Positions 7,139 to 13,406 of a DNA stretch of 13,406 bases are shown here, one piece after another. Origin of the DNA: Thiomonas sp. (GTDB lineage: Bacteria > Pseudomonadota > Gammaproteobacteria > Burkholderiales > Burkholderiaceae_C); NCBI GenBank assembly GCA_028706735.1, contig JAQTVS010000041.1, positions 1 through 13,406 of the forward strand, written 5' to 3'. Position numbers and translations under genes: made by a program. How positions within the stretch are numbered: position 1 is the stretch's first letter; the number at the start of each line of letters is the position of its first letter. The notes under the pieces are model-generated. The model ran no database searches, had not been told where the DNA came from, and worked only from the letters and a program-made list of their open reading frames with translations.

Positions 7139-8260
7139 ATGGCTGACGACAGCGCACAAGAAAAGGAATTACCCGCCTCGCAGAAGCGCAAGCAGCAGGC
7201 GCGCGAAAAAGGGCAGGTGGCGCGTTCGCGCGATCTCACCTCCAGCCTGCTGCTGCTGGGCGTGGCGGTGCTGGTCGCCAGCATGGGCGGCTGGTTCTAC
7301 GACACGGGACGGTCGCTGCTGCAGACCGGTTTGACGGTCTCGGCGCTGGCCGCGCAAGACCCGGCGGCGATGTTGCAGGCCGCGGGCAAGGTGGCGCTGA
7401 TCGGCCTGGTGCTGCTCGCGCCGGTGTTGGCGTTCACCTTTCTGGCCAGCGCGGCGGGCGGTGTGGCGATGGGCGGCTGGGTGTTCAGCGGCCAGGCCCT
7501 GGCGCCGGATTTCAGCCGCCTCAATCCCATCACCGGCATCAAGCGCATGTTCTCCATCACCGGCCTGGGCGAACTGGGCAAGGCGCTGCTCAAGGCCATT
7601 GTGATTGGCGTGATCGCGGGCATCGTGCTGTGGAACCAGCGCGGGCCCTTGCTCGGGCTGCTGCAGGTGGAGCCCAATCTGGCGCAGACGCAGCTCGGCA
7701 TGATCGCGGCAAAGGCGTTTTTGTGGATGGCCGCTGGCACCCTGCTGGTGGCGGCGGTGGATGTGCCGTGGCAGTTGTTCCAGATGAACAAACAGCTCAA
7801 GATGAGCCGCCAGGACATGCAGGACGAAATGCGCGAAAGCGAGGGCAATCCGAAGATCAAGCAGAAGATGCGCGCGCTGCAACGTGAACGCGCGCGCAAG
7901 CGCATGATGGCCGCCGTGCCCAAGGCCGATGTGGTGGTGACCAACCCGACGCACTACGCCGTGGCGCTGGCCTACAAAGAGGGCAAGAACCGCGCGCCCG
8001 TGGTGCTGGCCCTGGGGGCCGATCTGGTGGCTGCGCGCATCCGCGAAGTGGCTGCCGAGCACAACGTGCCGGTGATCGAAGCGCCGCCGCTGGCGCGCGC
8101 GCTGTTCCACCACGCTGAACTGGAGCAGGAGATCCCGGTGGCGCTCTACAACGCCGTGGCGCTGCTGCTGGCCTATGTATTCCAGTTGCGCGCCGCCCCG
8201 CAGATGGCCGTAGAGCCAGACGACTGGGCCATTCCCGCTGACTTTGCAGTGAACGAGTAA
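7139..8260 (+). CDS. flhB: Flagellar export switch protein FlhB
   Basis: The 373-residue protein has a basic N-terminus (TQ-like ELPASQKRKQQAREKGQVARS, here ELPASQKRKQQ then AREKGQVARS), four hydrophobic segments between about 34 and 210, a charged linker, and the autocleavage motif NPTH at 269-272, followed by YAVAL. Cleavage between Asn269 and Pro270 is the known event that switches export from rod/hook to filament substrates. All required residues are present, so it should be functional. The flhA start follows only 6 nt after its stop. Confidence 0.96.
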   Translation: MADDSAQEKELPASQKRKQQAREKGQVARSRDLTSSLLLLGVAVLVASMGGWFYDTGRSLLQTGLTVSALAAQDPAAMLQAAGKVALIGLVLLAPVLAFTFLASAAGGVAMGGWVFSGQALAPDFSRLNPITGIKRMFSITGLGELGKALLKAIVIGVIAGIVLWNQRGPLLGLLQVEPNLAQTQLGMIAAKAFLWMAAGTLLVAAVDVPWQLFQMNKQLKMSRQDMQDEMRESEGNPKIKQKMRALQRERARKRMMAAVPKADVVVTNPTHYAVALAYKEGKNRAPVVLALGADLVAARIREVAAEHNVPVIEAPPLARALFHHAELEQEIPVALYNAVALLLAYVFQLRAAPQMAVEPDDWAIPADFAVNE

Positions 8261-8266
8261 ACCGCC

Positions 8267-10369
8267 ATGGCGACTTCCCCTTCCCCCAATCCCCCCGCCC
8301 TGCCTGCCTGGCGTGCGCTGTTCAAGCGCATGGACTGGCGCATGCTCGCCGCCCCCATTCTGGTGGTGCTCATCCTGATGATGTTGGTGGTGCCGCTGCC
8401 CACCTTCGTGCTCGACATGCTGTTCACCTTCAACATCGTGTTGTCGCTGATCATCATGCTGGTCACCCTCTATCTCACCCGGCCGCTGGACTTTGCCGCG
8501 TTTCCCACCGCGCTGCTGTTCACCACGCTGCTGCGGCTGTCGCTCAACGTCGCGGCGTCGCGGGTCATCCTGCTGCACGGACAAAACGGCGAGGGCGCCG
8601 CGGGGGCGGTGATCGAGTCGTTCGGCAAGTTCGTGGTGGGGGGCAATTACGCGGTGGGCATCATCGTGTTCGCCATTCTGGTGGTGATCAACTTTGTGGT
8701 GATTACCAAGGGCGCGGGGCGCATCGCCGAGGTGAGCGCGCGCTTCACCCTCGACGCCATGCCGGGCAAGCAAATGGCCATCGACGCCGACCTCAACGCC
8801 GGCCTGATCGATCAGGAAGAAGCGCGCAAGCGCCGCGCCGACGTGGCGCAGGAAGCCGACTTCTACGGCGCGATGGACGGCGCGAGCAAATTCGTGCGCG
8901 GCGACGCGGTGGCGGCCATCCTCATCCTGTTCATCAACCTGATCGGCGGGTTGATCATCGGCGTGTTCATGCACGGCCTGGGTTTGGGCGAGGCGGCGCA
9001 GAACTACACCCTGCTGTCCATCGGTGATGCGCTGGTGTCGCAGATTCCGGCGCTGGTCATCTCCATGGCTGCGGGTATTGTCATCAGCAATGTGTCCACC
9101 GGGCAGGATGTGGGGCGGCAGTTGGTCAGCCAGTTGTTCAACCAGCCGCGCGTGCTCGCCATCACCGCTGGCATTCTGGGGCTGGTGGGCCTGGTGCCGG
9201 GCATGCCGCATCTGGCGTTTCTCGGCGCGGCGGCGGTGCTGGGCGGCGTGTTGTGGTGGCAACTCAAAAAGCAGAAGCAGACGGCAGCGCTGGCACGGGC
9301 CGCGCCTGAGGTCGCAGCGCCCGCCGAGCCGGAAGAAGTGAGCTGGGAGCAGATCGAGCCGGTCGACACGCTGTCGCTCGACGTGGGCTACCGCCTCATT
9401 CCGCTGGTCGACCGCAATCAGGGCGGCGAGCTGCTCGGGCGCATCCGTGGCGTGCGCAAAAAATTCGCGCAGGAGATGGGTTTCCTCGTCGCCTCAGTCC
9501 ACATCCGCGACAACCTCGAACTGCGGCCCGGCGGCTACCGCATTGCGCTCAAGGGCGTGGACGTGGGCAGCGGCGAAATCTTCCCCGACCTGCTGATGGC
9601 CATCAATCCCGGGCAGGTGATGGGCGATCTGCAGGGCACGCCGACCAAAGACCCGGCCTTCGGCCTGCCCGCGGTGTGGATCAACCGCGAGCAGCGCGAC
9701 CGCGCGCAGGCGCTGGGCTATACCGTGGTCGACCCCAGCACGGTGCTCGCCACCCATCTGCACCATCTGCTGCAGACGCATGCCGCCGACCTGCTCGGGC
9801 GCGAGGAAGTGGAAGGGCTGCTGACGCATCTGTCCAAGCGCTCGCCCAAGCTGGTGGAAGACCTCGTGCCCAAGCTCATCACCGCCGACCGGTTGCGCAA
9901 GGTGCTGCAGAACCTGCTGACCGAGGGCGTGCCCATCCGCGATATGCGCACCATCGCCGAGGTGCTGGCAGAACATGCCGCGCAGGTGAACGACACTGAC
10001 GAACTCACCGCCCGTGTGCGATTGGCGCTGGGCGCCTTCATCGTGCAGAGCCTGTCGCCCAATGGGCAGGAACTCTCTGCCGCGGTGCTCGACGGCCAGT
10101 TGGAACAGATTCTGCTTTCCAGCCTGCGCGCCGACCCGCAGCAGGCTTCGGTCGAACCCGGGCTGGCGCAGCGCCTGATGGACAAGGCGCGCGATCTGAT
10201 GCAGCGTATGGAAGCGCAGGGCGCGACCGGCGTGCTGCTGGTGAGCGCGCCGCTGCGGCAGTTTCTCGCCCGGCTGCTGGCGCGCAGCGCGCCGCGGTTG
10301 CGGGTGCTGTCCTATGCTGAAATTCCCGACCAGAAACAGGTCAAGGTCACCGCCACGCTGGGGGCGTAA
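8267..10369 (+). CDS. flhA: Flagellar export protein FlhA
   Basis: A 700-residue protein of normal length. The N-terminal half holds about eight membrane helices (first at about 28-43). Between them lies the FHIPEP family signature (about 151-178: GRIAEVSARFTLDAMPGKQM then AIDADLNAG) and the loop QEADFYGAMDGASKFVRGDA, as in FlhA homologues. From about 345 onward is the cytoplasmic domain that forms the nonameric ring and docks chaperone-substrate complexes. FlhA converts proton-motive force into export. An Ala/Pro/Glu-rich linker (about 340-362) separates the two parts. The stop codon lies 17 nt before the flhF start. Confidence 0.97.
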   Translation: MATSPSPNPPALPAWRALFKRMDWRMLAAPILVVLILMMLVVPLPTFVLDMLFTFNIVLSLIIMLVTLYLTRPLDFAAFPTALLFTTLLRLSLNVAASRVILLHGQNGEGAAGAVIESFGKFVVGGNYAVGIIVFAILVVINFVVITKGAGRIAEVSARFTLDAMPGKQMAIDADLNAGLIDQEEARKRRADVAQEADFYGAMDGASKFVRGDAVAAILILFINLIGGLIIGVFMHGLGLGEAAQNYTLLSIGDALVSQIPALVISMAAGIVISNVSTGQDVGRQLVSQLFNQPRVLAITAGILGLVGLVPGMPHLAFLGAAAVLGGVLWWQLKKQKQTAALARAAPEVAAPAEPEEVSWEQIEPVDTLSLDVGYRLIPLVDRNQGGELLGRIRGVRKKFAQEMGFLVASVHIRDNLELRPGGYRIALKGVDVGSGEIFPDLLMAINPGQVMGDLQGTPTKDPAFGLPAVWINREQRDRAQALGYTVVDPSTVLATHLHHLLQTHAADLLGREEVEGLLTHLSKRSPKLVEDLVPKLITADRLRKVLQNLLTEGVPIRDMRTIAEVLAEHAAQVNDTDELTARVRLALGAFIVQSLSPNGQELSAAVLDGQLEQILLSSLRADPQQASVEPGLAQRLMDKARDLMQRMEAQGATGVLLVSAPLRQFLARLLARSAPRLRVLSYAEIPDQKQVKVTATLGA

Positions 10370-10374
10370 ATGCT

Positions 10375-10378
10375 GGAG
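10375..10378 (+). promoter_or_regulatory. Ribosome binding site deciding the flhF GTG start
   Basis: GGAG lies 8 nt before the GTG at 10387. The nearby ATG at 10370 is out of frame and meets a stop after six codons, so the GTG is the best start for flhF. Confidence 0.65.
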
Positions 10379-10386
10379 TCTGAATC

Positions 10387-12003
10387 GTGAAAATCAAACG
10401 CTATACCGGTACCAACACCCGCGAGGTGCTGACCCGCATCCGCAACGACCTCGGCGCCGACGCGGTGATCCTGTCGAATCGGGAAATCGTCGGCGGCGTC
10501 GAATTAATGGCGGCGGTGGACTTCGACGCCAGCCGGTTTCCGTCGGAAGAGCAGAGCGAAGGTGAGGCGGCCGGAGTTGCGGCTGCGGTGCAAACCCCTC
10601 CCCCCCCCAACCCTCCCCACAAGTGGGGAGGGAGCGAACCGCGGGATGTCTCAGGGATAAAGGCAGTGGAAACTGCCAAGACCTCGTCGCCACCACGCAC
10701 CGAACTCTCCTCCCCCACCCGTGGGGGAGGTTGGGAGGGGGATCCGAAGGAAGCGCAAGGCGCAGTCTTCTCCTCCCCCACGCGTGGGGGAGGTTGGGAG
10801 GGGCATCCGAAGGAAGCGCAAGGCGCAGTCTTCTCCTCCCCCACGCGTGGGGGAGGTTGGGAGGGGGAGGGCCGTGCCCCGCAAAAGCCCGCTGACGATC
10901 TGCCTCTGCCCGCGGTGGCGCGTGTGGCCGCGCCTGCCGCGCCCCCCGCCGCGCCGCGTGCCGCAGCGCAGGCGGCTCCGATCACTCTGGAGCAGAAGGA
11001 TGCTGCGTCGCTCGCCACAGCGCACACGGGCGCTGCGCCCGGCCCCGCGGCCCCGGCGCACCGCAGCCTGCGTGAGTCTGCAGCCGCATCGGCGCCGCAG
11101 GACGAACTCGGCGCCATGCGCCACGAATTGCAGGATCTGCGGCAGTGGATGCAGTCGCAGATGTCCGGCTTGGCCGATGCCGGGCCGCTGACCCCCGTGG
11201 GCGAACAACTGCAGACGCTGGGGTTTTCCACCGCACGGGCGCGGCAGTTGGGCAGCCAGTCGCTCAACCTGCGTGGCGCGCTGGCCGCCTATCTCGGCAA
11301 AGGGCTGCAGGTGGCGGCCGATCCGGTGGCTGTCGCGGGCACATATGCCCTGGTCGGGCCCACTGGGGCCGGCAAAACCACGACCATCGCCAAGCTCGCC
11401 GCCCGTCTGGTATTGCGCCACGGCACGACGGCGGTGGCGCTGATCACCACCGACACCTACCGCATCGGCGGGGTGGAGCAGCTCAAGATCTACGGCCGCA
11501 TTCTGGGCGTGCCGGTGGCGGTGGCGCGCGATGGCGAGGAGCTGCAGCAACACCTGCGCGACTTCGCCGACCGCCGCTATGTGCTGATCGACAGCATCGG
11601 CCTGAGCCCGCGTGATGCGCGCATGGCCGAGCAGATGCAATGGCTGCAGGCGCTGGGTGACAGCGTCACCCGCCTGCTGGTGGTGGGCGCGGGCCTGGCC
11701 CCGGCGGCGTATGGCGAACTGTGGTCGCTGTACCGCCGTCTGCCAGTGGCCGCGGCCATTCTCACCAAACTCGACGAAAGCCCGAGCTTCGGTGCCGCGC
11801 TGCAATGGCTGGTGGAAAGCAGTGTGCCGCTGTGGTTCTACACCGACGGCCAGCGCGTGCCGGAAGATCTGCATGTGCCGTCGCTGGCTAAGATCACGGC
11901 TTTGCTGGAACACGACCCCGTGACCCGTTTCGACTCCGCCCCCGTCAGGGCTGCCGCCCCTGTTGCTGCAGTTGCCGCTGCTCCGACGGCCCGCTCCGCT
12001 TGA
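10387..12003 (+). CDS. flhF: Flagellar placement GTPase FlhF with a repeat-filled linker
   Basis: The 538-residue protein starts at GTG with the conserved FlhF N-terminus (MKIKRYTGTNTREVL, then LGADAVILSNREI). The SRP-type NG GTPase occupies about 240-510: P-loop GPTGAGKTT (324-332), TDTYRIGGVEQLKIYG (355-370), and TKLDE (460-464). The G3 motif reads DSIG (402-405), unlike the usual DTAG/DTVG. FlhF dimerises with GTP and marks the pole where the flagellum is built; FlhG, the next gene, regulates it. The linker (about 60-240) is odd. Residues 69-84 come from an inverted palindromic element with a nine-C run, and residues 108-160 are 2.5 tandem copies of a 21-residue peptide (SSPTRGGGWEG, then D or H, then PKEAQGAVF). 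After that it is Ala/Pro-rich. The protein is longer than many FlhFs largely because of this linker. Confidence 0.94.
   Translation: MKIKRYTGTNTREVLTRIRNDLGADAVILSNREIVGGVELMAAVDFDASRFPSEEQSEGEAAGVAAAVQTPPPPNPPHKWGGSEPRDVSGIKAVETAKTSSPPRTELSSPTRGGGWEGDPKEAQGAVFSSPTRGGGWEGHPKEAQGAVFSSPTRGGGWEGEGRAPQKPADDLPLPAVARVAAPAAPPAAPRAAAQAAPITLEQKDAASLATAHTGAAPGPAAPAHRSLRESAAASAPQDELGAMRHELQDLRQWMQSQMSGLADAGPLTPVGEQLQTLGFSTARARQLGSQSLNLRGALAAYLGKGLQVAADPVAVAGTYALVGPTGAGKTTTIAKLAARLVLRHGTTAVALITTDTYRIGGVEQLKIYGRILGVPVAVARDGEELQQHLRDFADRRYVLIDSIGLSPRDARMAEQMQWLQALGDSVTRLLVVGAGLAPAAYGELWSLYRRLPVAAAILTKLDESPSFGAALQWLVESSVPLWFYTDGQRVPEDLHVPSLAKITALLEHDPVTRFDSAPVRAAAPVAAVAAAPTARSA
10591..10632 (-). repeat. Diverged inverted copy of the palindromic element inside flhF
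   Basis: A 10-bp stem (CCCTCCCCAC, AA loop, GTGGGGAGGG; 10611-10632) has a C-rich arm to its left. Read on the minus strand it has the same design as the other copies: palindrome, then TTGGG and a G-rich arm. It is therefore an inverted and more diverged relative of the tandem units at 10708-10867. In flhF it encodes the PPPPNPPHKWGGSEP stretch. Confidence 0.7.
10600..10608 (+). repeat. Nine-C homopolymer in the flhF coding sequence
   Basis: Nine consecutive C (10600-10608), preceded by CCCCT, lie at codons 72-74 of flhF. Gain or loss of one base would end translation in one alternative frame at the TAA at 10658-10660, or in the other by the stop at 10893-10895. Both lie before the GTPase domain. 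Confidence 0.8.
10708..10867 (+). repeat. In-frame 63-bp tandem repeat of the palindromic element (2.5 units)
   Basis: Units begin at 10708, 10771 and 10834 (the last is partial). The palindromes, at 10709-10730, 10772-10793 and 10835-10856, are exactly 63 bp apart. Copies 2 and 3 have the same perfect 22-bp palindrome as the copy at 4248-4269; copy 1 has CC instead of GC at the centre. Between palindromes the spacers are near identical. Because 63 is a multiple of three and no stop occurs, flhF reads through as 21-residue repeats. The palindromes are followed by runs of G that may form a G-quadruplex in the mRNA. Confidence 0.92.
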
Positions 12004-12023
12004 CCCGATAGAAAGACGCCATC

Positions 12024-12872
12024 ATGGATCAAGCCGAAGGACTGCGCCGCCTGCAACGGCCCCCGACCAAGGTCATCACCGTCGCCAGCGGCAAGGGCGG
12101 GGCGGGCAAGACCAATGTGGTCGCCAATCTGGCCATCACCCTGGCGCGCGGCGGCCAGCGGGTGATGGTGTTCGACGCCGACCTGGGACTGGGCAATATC
12201 GACATCCTGCTGGGCCTGACCCCGCGCCACAACATTTCGCATGTGCTGGCGGGCGAGAAGACCCTGTCCGACGTGCTGGTGCGCGGGCCGCAGGACATTC
12301 TGGTGCTGCCCGCCTCCAGCGGCGTGGCCGGCATGGCGTCGCTCGACGTCGCCACGCAGGCGCGGCTGATCGAGGCGGTGAGCGACCTCGATATTCCGCT
12401 CGACTATCTGCTGGTCGATTGCGCCGCCGGCATCGCGGGCGACGTGCTCACTTTCAGCCGCGCCGCGCAAGACCTGATCGTGGTGCTGAACAACGAGCCC
12501 GCCTCGGTGGCCGACGCTTACGCGCTCATCAAGGTGCTGAGCAAGCAATACGGGCTCAAACGCTTTCACCTGCTGCCCAACATGGTGCGCGACGCGCGCG
12601 AAGGCCAGGCGCTGTTCGCCAAGATCACCGGCGTGGCCGACCGCTATCTCGACGTGTCGCTCGATCTGGCGGGCAGCATTCCGCTTGATGCGGCGCTGCG
12701 CAGCGCCGTGCGCAGTCAGCGCGCGGTGGTGGAATCGGCGCCGCAAAGCGCCGCGGCCGTGGCGTTCTCGGCCTTGGCCGCGCGGGTGAAAAGCTGGCCG
12801 CTGCCGCAGGGGCCGAGCGGACGGATTGAATTTTTCATGCAGCAATGGCTGCGCGCCGAGCAGGCCGCGTAA
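12024..12872 (+). CDS. flhG: Flagellar number regulator FlhG (FleN/YlxH, MinD-like ATPase)
   Basis: The 282-residue protein has a deviant Walker A motif SGKGGAGKT (22-30), the switch I-type stretch DADLGLGNIDILLG (51-64) and the switch II-type VDCAAGI (131-137), all typical of the MinD/FlhG family. The N-terminus carries DQAEGLR (2-8), which fits the DQAxxLR motif known in FlhG for stimulating the FlhF GTPase. The C-terminus ends with an amphipathic-looking stretch (RIEFFMQQWLRAEQAA) that could bind membrane, as in MinD relatives. It should limit flagellar number, partly by acting on FlhF and, in some species, on the FleQ-type activator. The gene follows flhF by 20 bp and precedes fliA by 34 bp. 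The ribosome binding site is weak (GAAAG). Confidence 0.94.
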   Translation: MDQAEGLRRLQRPPTKVITVASGKGGAGKTNVVANLAITLARGGQRVMVFDADLGLGNIDILLGLTPRHNISHVLAGEKTLSDVLVRGPQDILVLPASSGVAGMASLDVATQARLIEAVSDLDIPLDYLLVDCAAGIAGDVLTFSRAAQDLIVVLNNEPASVADAYALIKVLSKQYGLKRFHLLPNMVRDAREGQALFAKITGVADRYLDVSLDLAGSIPLDAALRSAVRSQRAVVESAPQSAAAVAFSALAARVKSWPLPQGPSGRIEFFMQQWLRAEQAA

Positions 12873-12906
12873 GCGGCGCGGCATCCACGACACAACATCG
12901 GATCGC

Positions 12907-13406
12907 ATGAAGCCCGGCCTCTATCCCGCCCCGGAATCCCGCGAGGAGCGCCTGACCAAGCATTTGCCCATGGTCCGGCGCATCGCCGGGCAGATGGCGG
13001 CGCAGCTGCCGGCCTCGGTTGACTTTTCCGATCTGGAGCAGGCCGGGATGATTGGCCTGTGGGACGCGCTCGACCGCGGCGAAATGCAGTCGCCCGCGCA
13101 GTTCGCCACCTACGCCGCCATCCGCATTCGCGGCGCGATTTACGACGAGCTGCGCAAGCTCGACTGGCTGCCGCGCCGCAGCCGCGCCAAGGAGCGCCAG
13201 ATCGAGCGCGCTGAAGCATTGCTCACGCAGCGCCTGGGCCGCCACCCCGATGACGGCGAGATCGCCGCGCATCTGGGCTGGGAACTGGCCGAGTATTACG
13301 ACGCGCTGGCCGAGACCAGCATGCAGCTGGTCTATCTCGAAGACCTGACGCCCGACAACGGCGGCGACTACGCCGACCGCACCGCCGACGACGCCAGCCT
13401 GCGGCC
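12907..13406 (+). CDS. fliA: Flagellar sigma factor FliA (sigma-28), 5' part only
   Basis: The frame opens at ATG 12907 and continues for 166 codons to the window edge, so region 4 is missing. Sigma region 2 is present at about 17-90, including HLPMVRRIA, DLEQAGMIGLWDALDR and the sigma-28 hallmark RIRGAIYDELRKLDWLPRRSR (parts: RIRGAIYDELRKL, DWLPRRSR). Region 3 follows at about 95-140 (QRLGRHPDDGEIAAHLGW). FliA directs RNA polymerase to late flagellar and chemotaxis promoters and is held back by FlgM until the hook is finished. It is the last visible gene of the operon; an upstream GGA close to the ATG gives only a modest ribosome binding site. Confidence 0.93.
   Translation, partial: MKPGLYPAPESREERLTKHLPMVRRIAGQMAAQLPASVDFSDLEQAGMIGLWDALDRGEMQSPAQFATYAAIRIRGAIYDELRKLDWLPRRSRAKERQIERAEALLTQRLGRHPDDGEIAAHLGWELAEYYDALAETSMQLVYLEDLTPDNGGDYADRTADDASLR

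Noticed and set aside
7169..9262. 697-codon open frame on the minus strand across flhB and flhA
   Set aside because: It is a shadow of GC-rich coding sequence: the peptide is extremely rich in His, Gln and Arg, has no recognisable domain, and lies fully opposite two clearly identified genes.
10709..10856. Regularly spaced palindromes in flhF resembling a small CRISPR array
   Set aside because: The sequences between the palindromes are near identical, not unique spacers, and the array lies in frame inside a conserved gene with no cas gene nearby.
10401..11913. Long minus-strand open frames opposite flhF
   Set aside because: They owe their length to the stop-poor GC-rich repeat region and codon bias; they show no family motifs and overlap a clear FlhF.

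Overview
This 13.4 kb window is GC-rich chromosomal DNA. It is densely packed with genes whose predicted proteins look like those of a polarly flagellated, PHA-accumulating betaproteobacterium, most likely Burkholderiales. Species cannot be fixed from the sequence alone. There is no rRNA, tRNA, insertion sequence, integrase or CRISPR array. No gene-free stretch exceeds 300 bases; the two largest gaps are about 186 bp each (2708-2893 and 4682-4867).

Left part (1-4681, metabolism and envelope). Two leftward genes form a likely operon: a PHA synthase (phaC, 749-2707) and, 23 bp after it, the 5' part of a MaoC-hydratase/phosphate acetyltransferase fusion gene that runs off the left edge. A perfect FNR/ANR-type site (2762-2775) lies upstream of phaC at a spacing that fits oxygen-responsive activation. 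Divergently placed is a UDP-glucose 6-dehydrogenase gene (2894-4219), which faces a leftward yccF-like inner-membrane protein gene (4295-4681). The small convergent gap between them holds one copy of a palindromic repeat.

Right part (4868-13406, flagellum). Nine rightward genes follow with very short gaps: fliO, fliP, fliQ, fliR, flhB, flhA, flhF, flhG and the start of fliA. The first six encode the flagellar type III export gate. FlhF (SRP-like GTPase) and FlhG (MinD-like ATPase) set the place and number of flagella. FliA is the late-gene sigma factor. This is the order seen in polar flagellates, but fliL/M/N are not upstream of fliO. A sigma-54-like promoter candidate sits at 4731-4747.

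The most unusual structure is inside flhF. The linker between its N-terminal domain and its GTPase core has been colonised by the same palindromic repeat that lies between ugd and yccF. One diverged inverted copy contains a run of nine C. It is followed by 2.5 tandem 63-bp units that stay exactly in frame and encode a 21-residue repeated peptide. This suggests a dispersed REP/MITE-like element that has been turned into protein sequence, with a possible slippage switch for motility.
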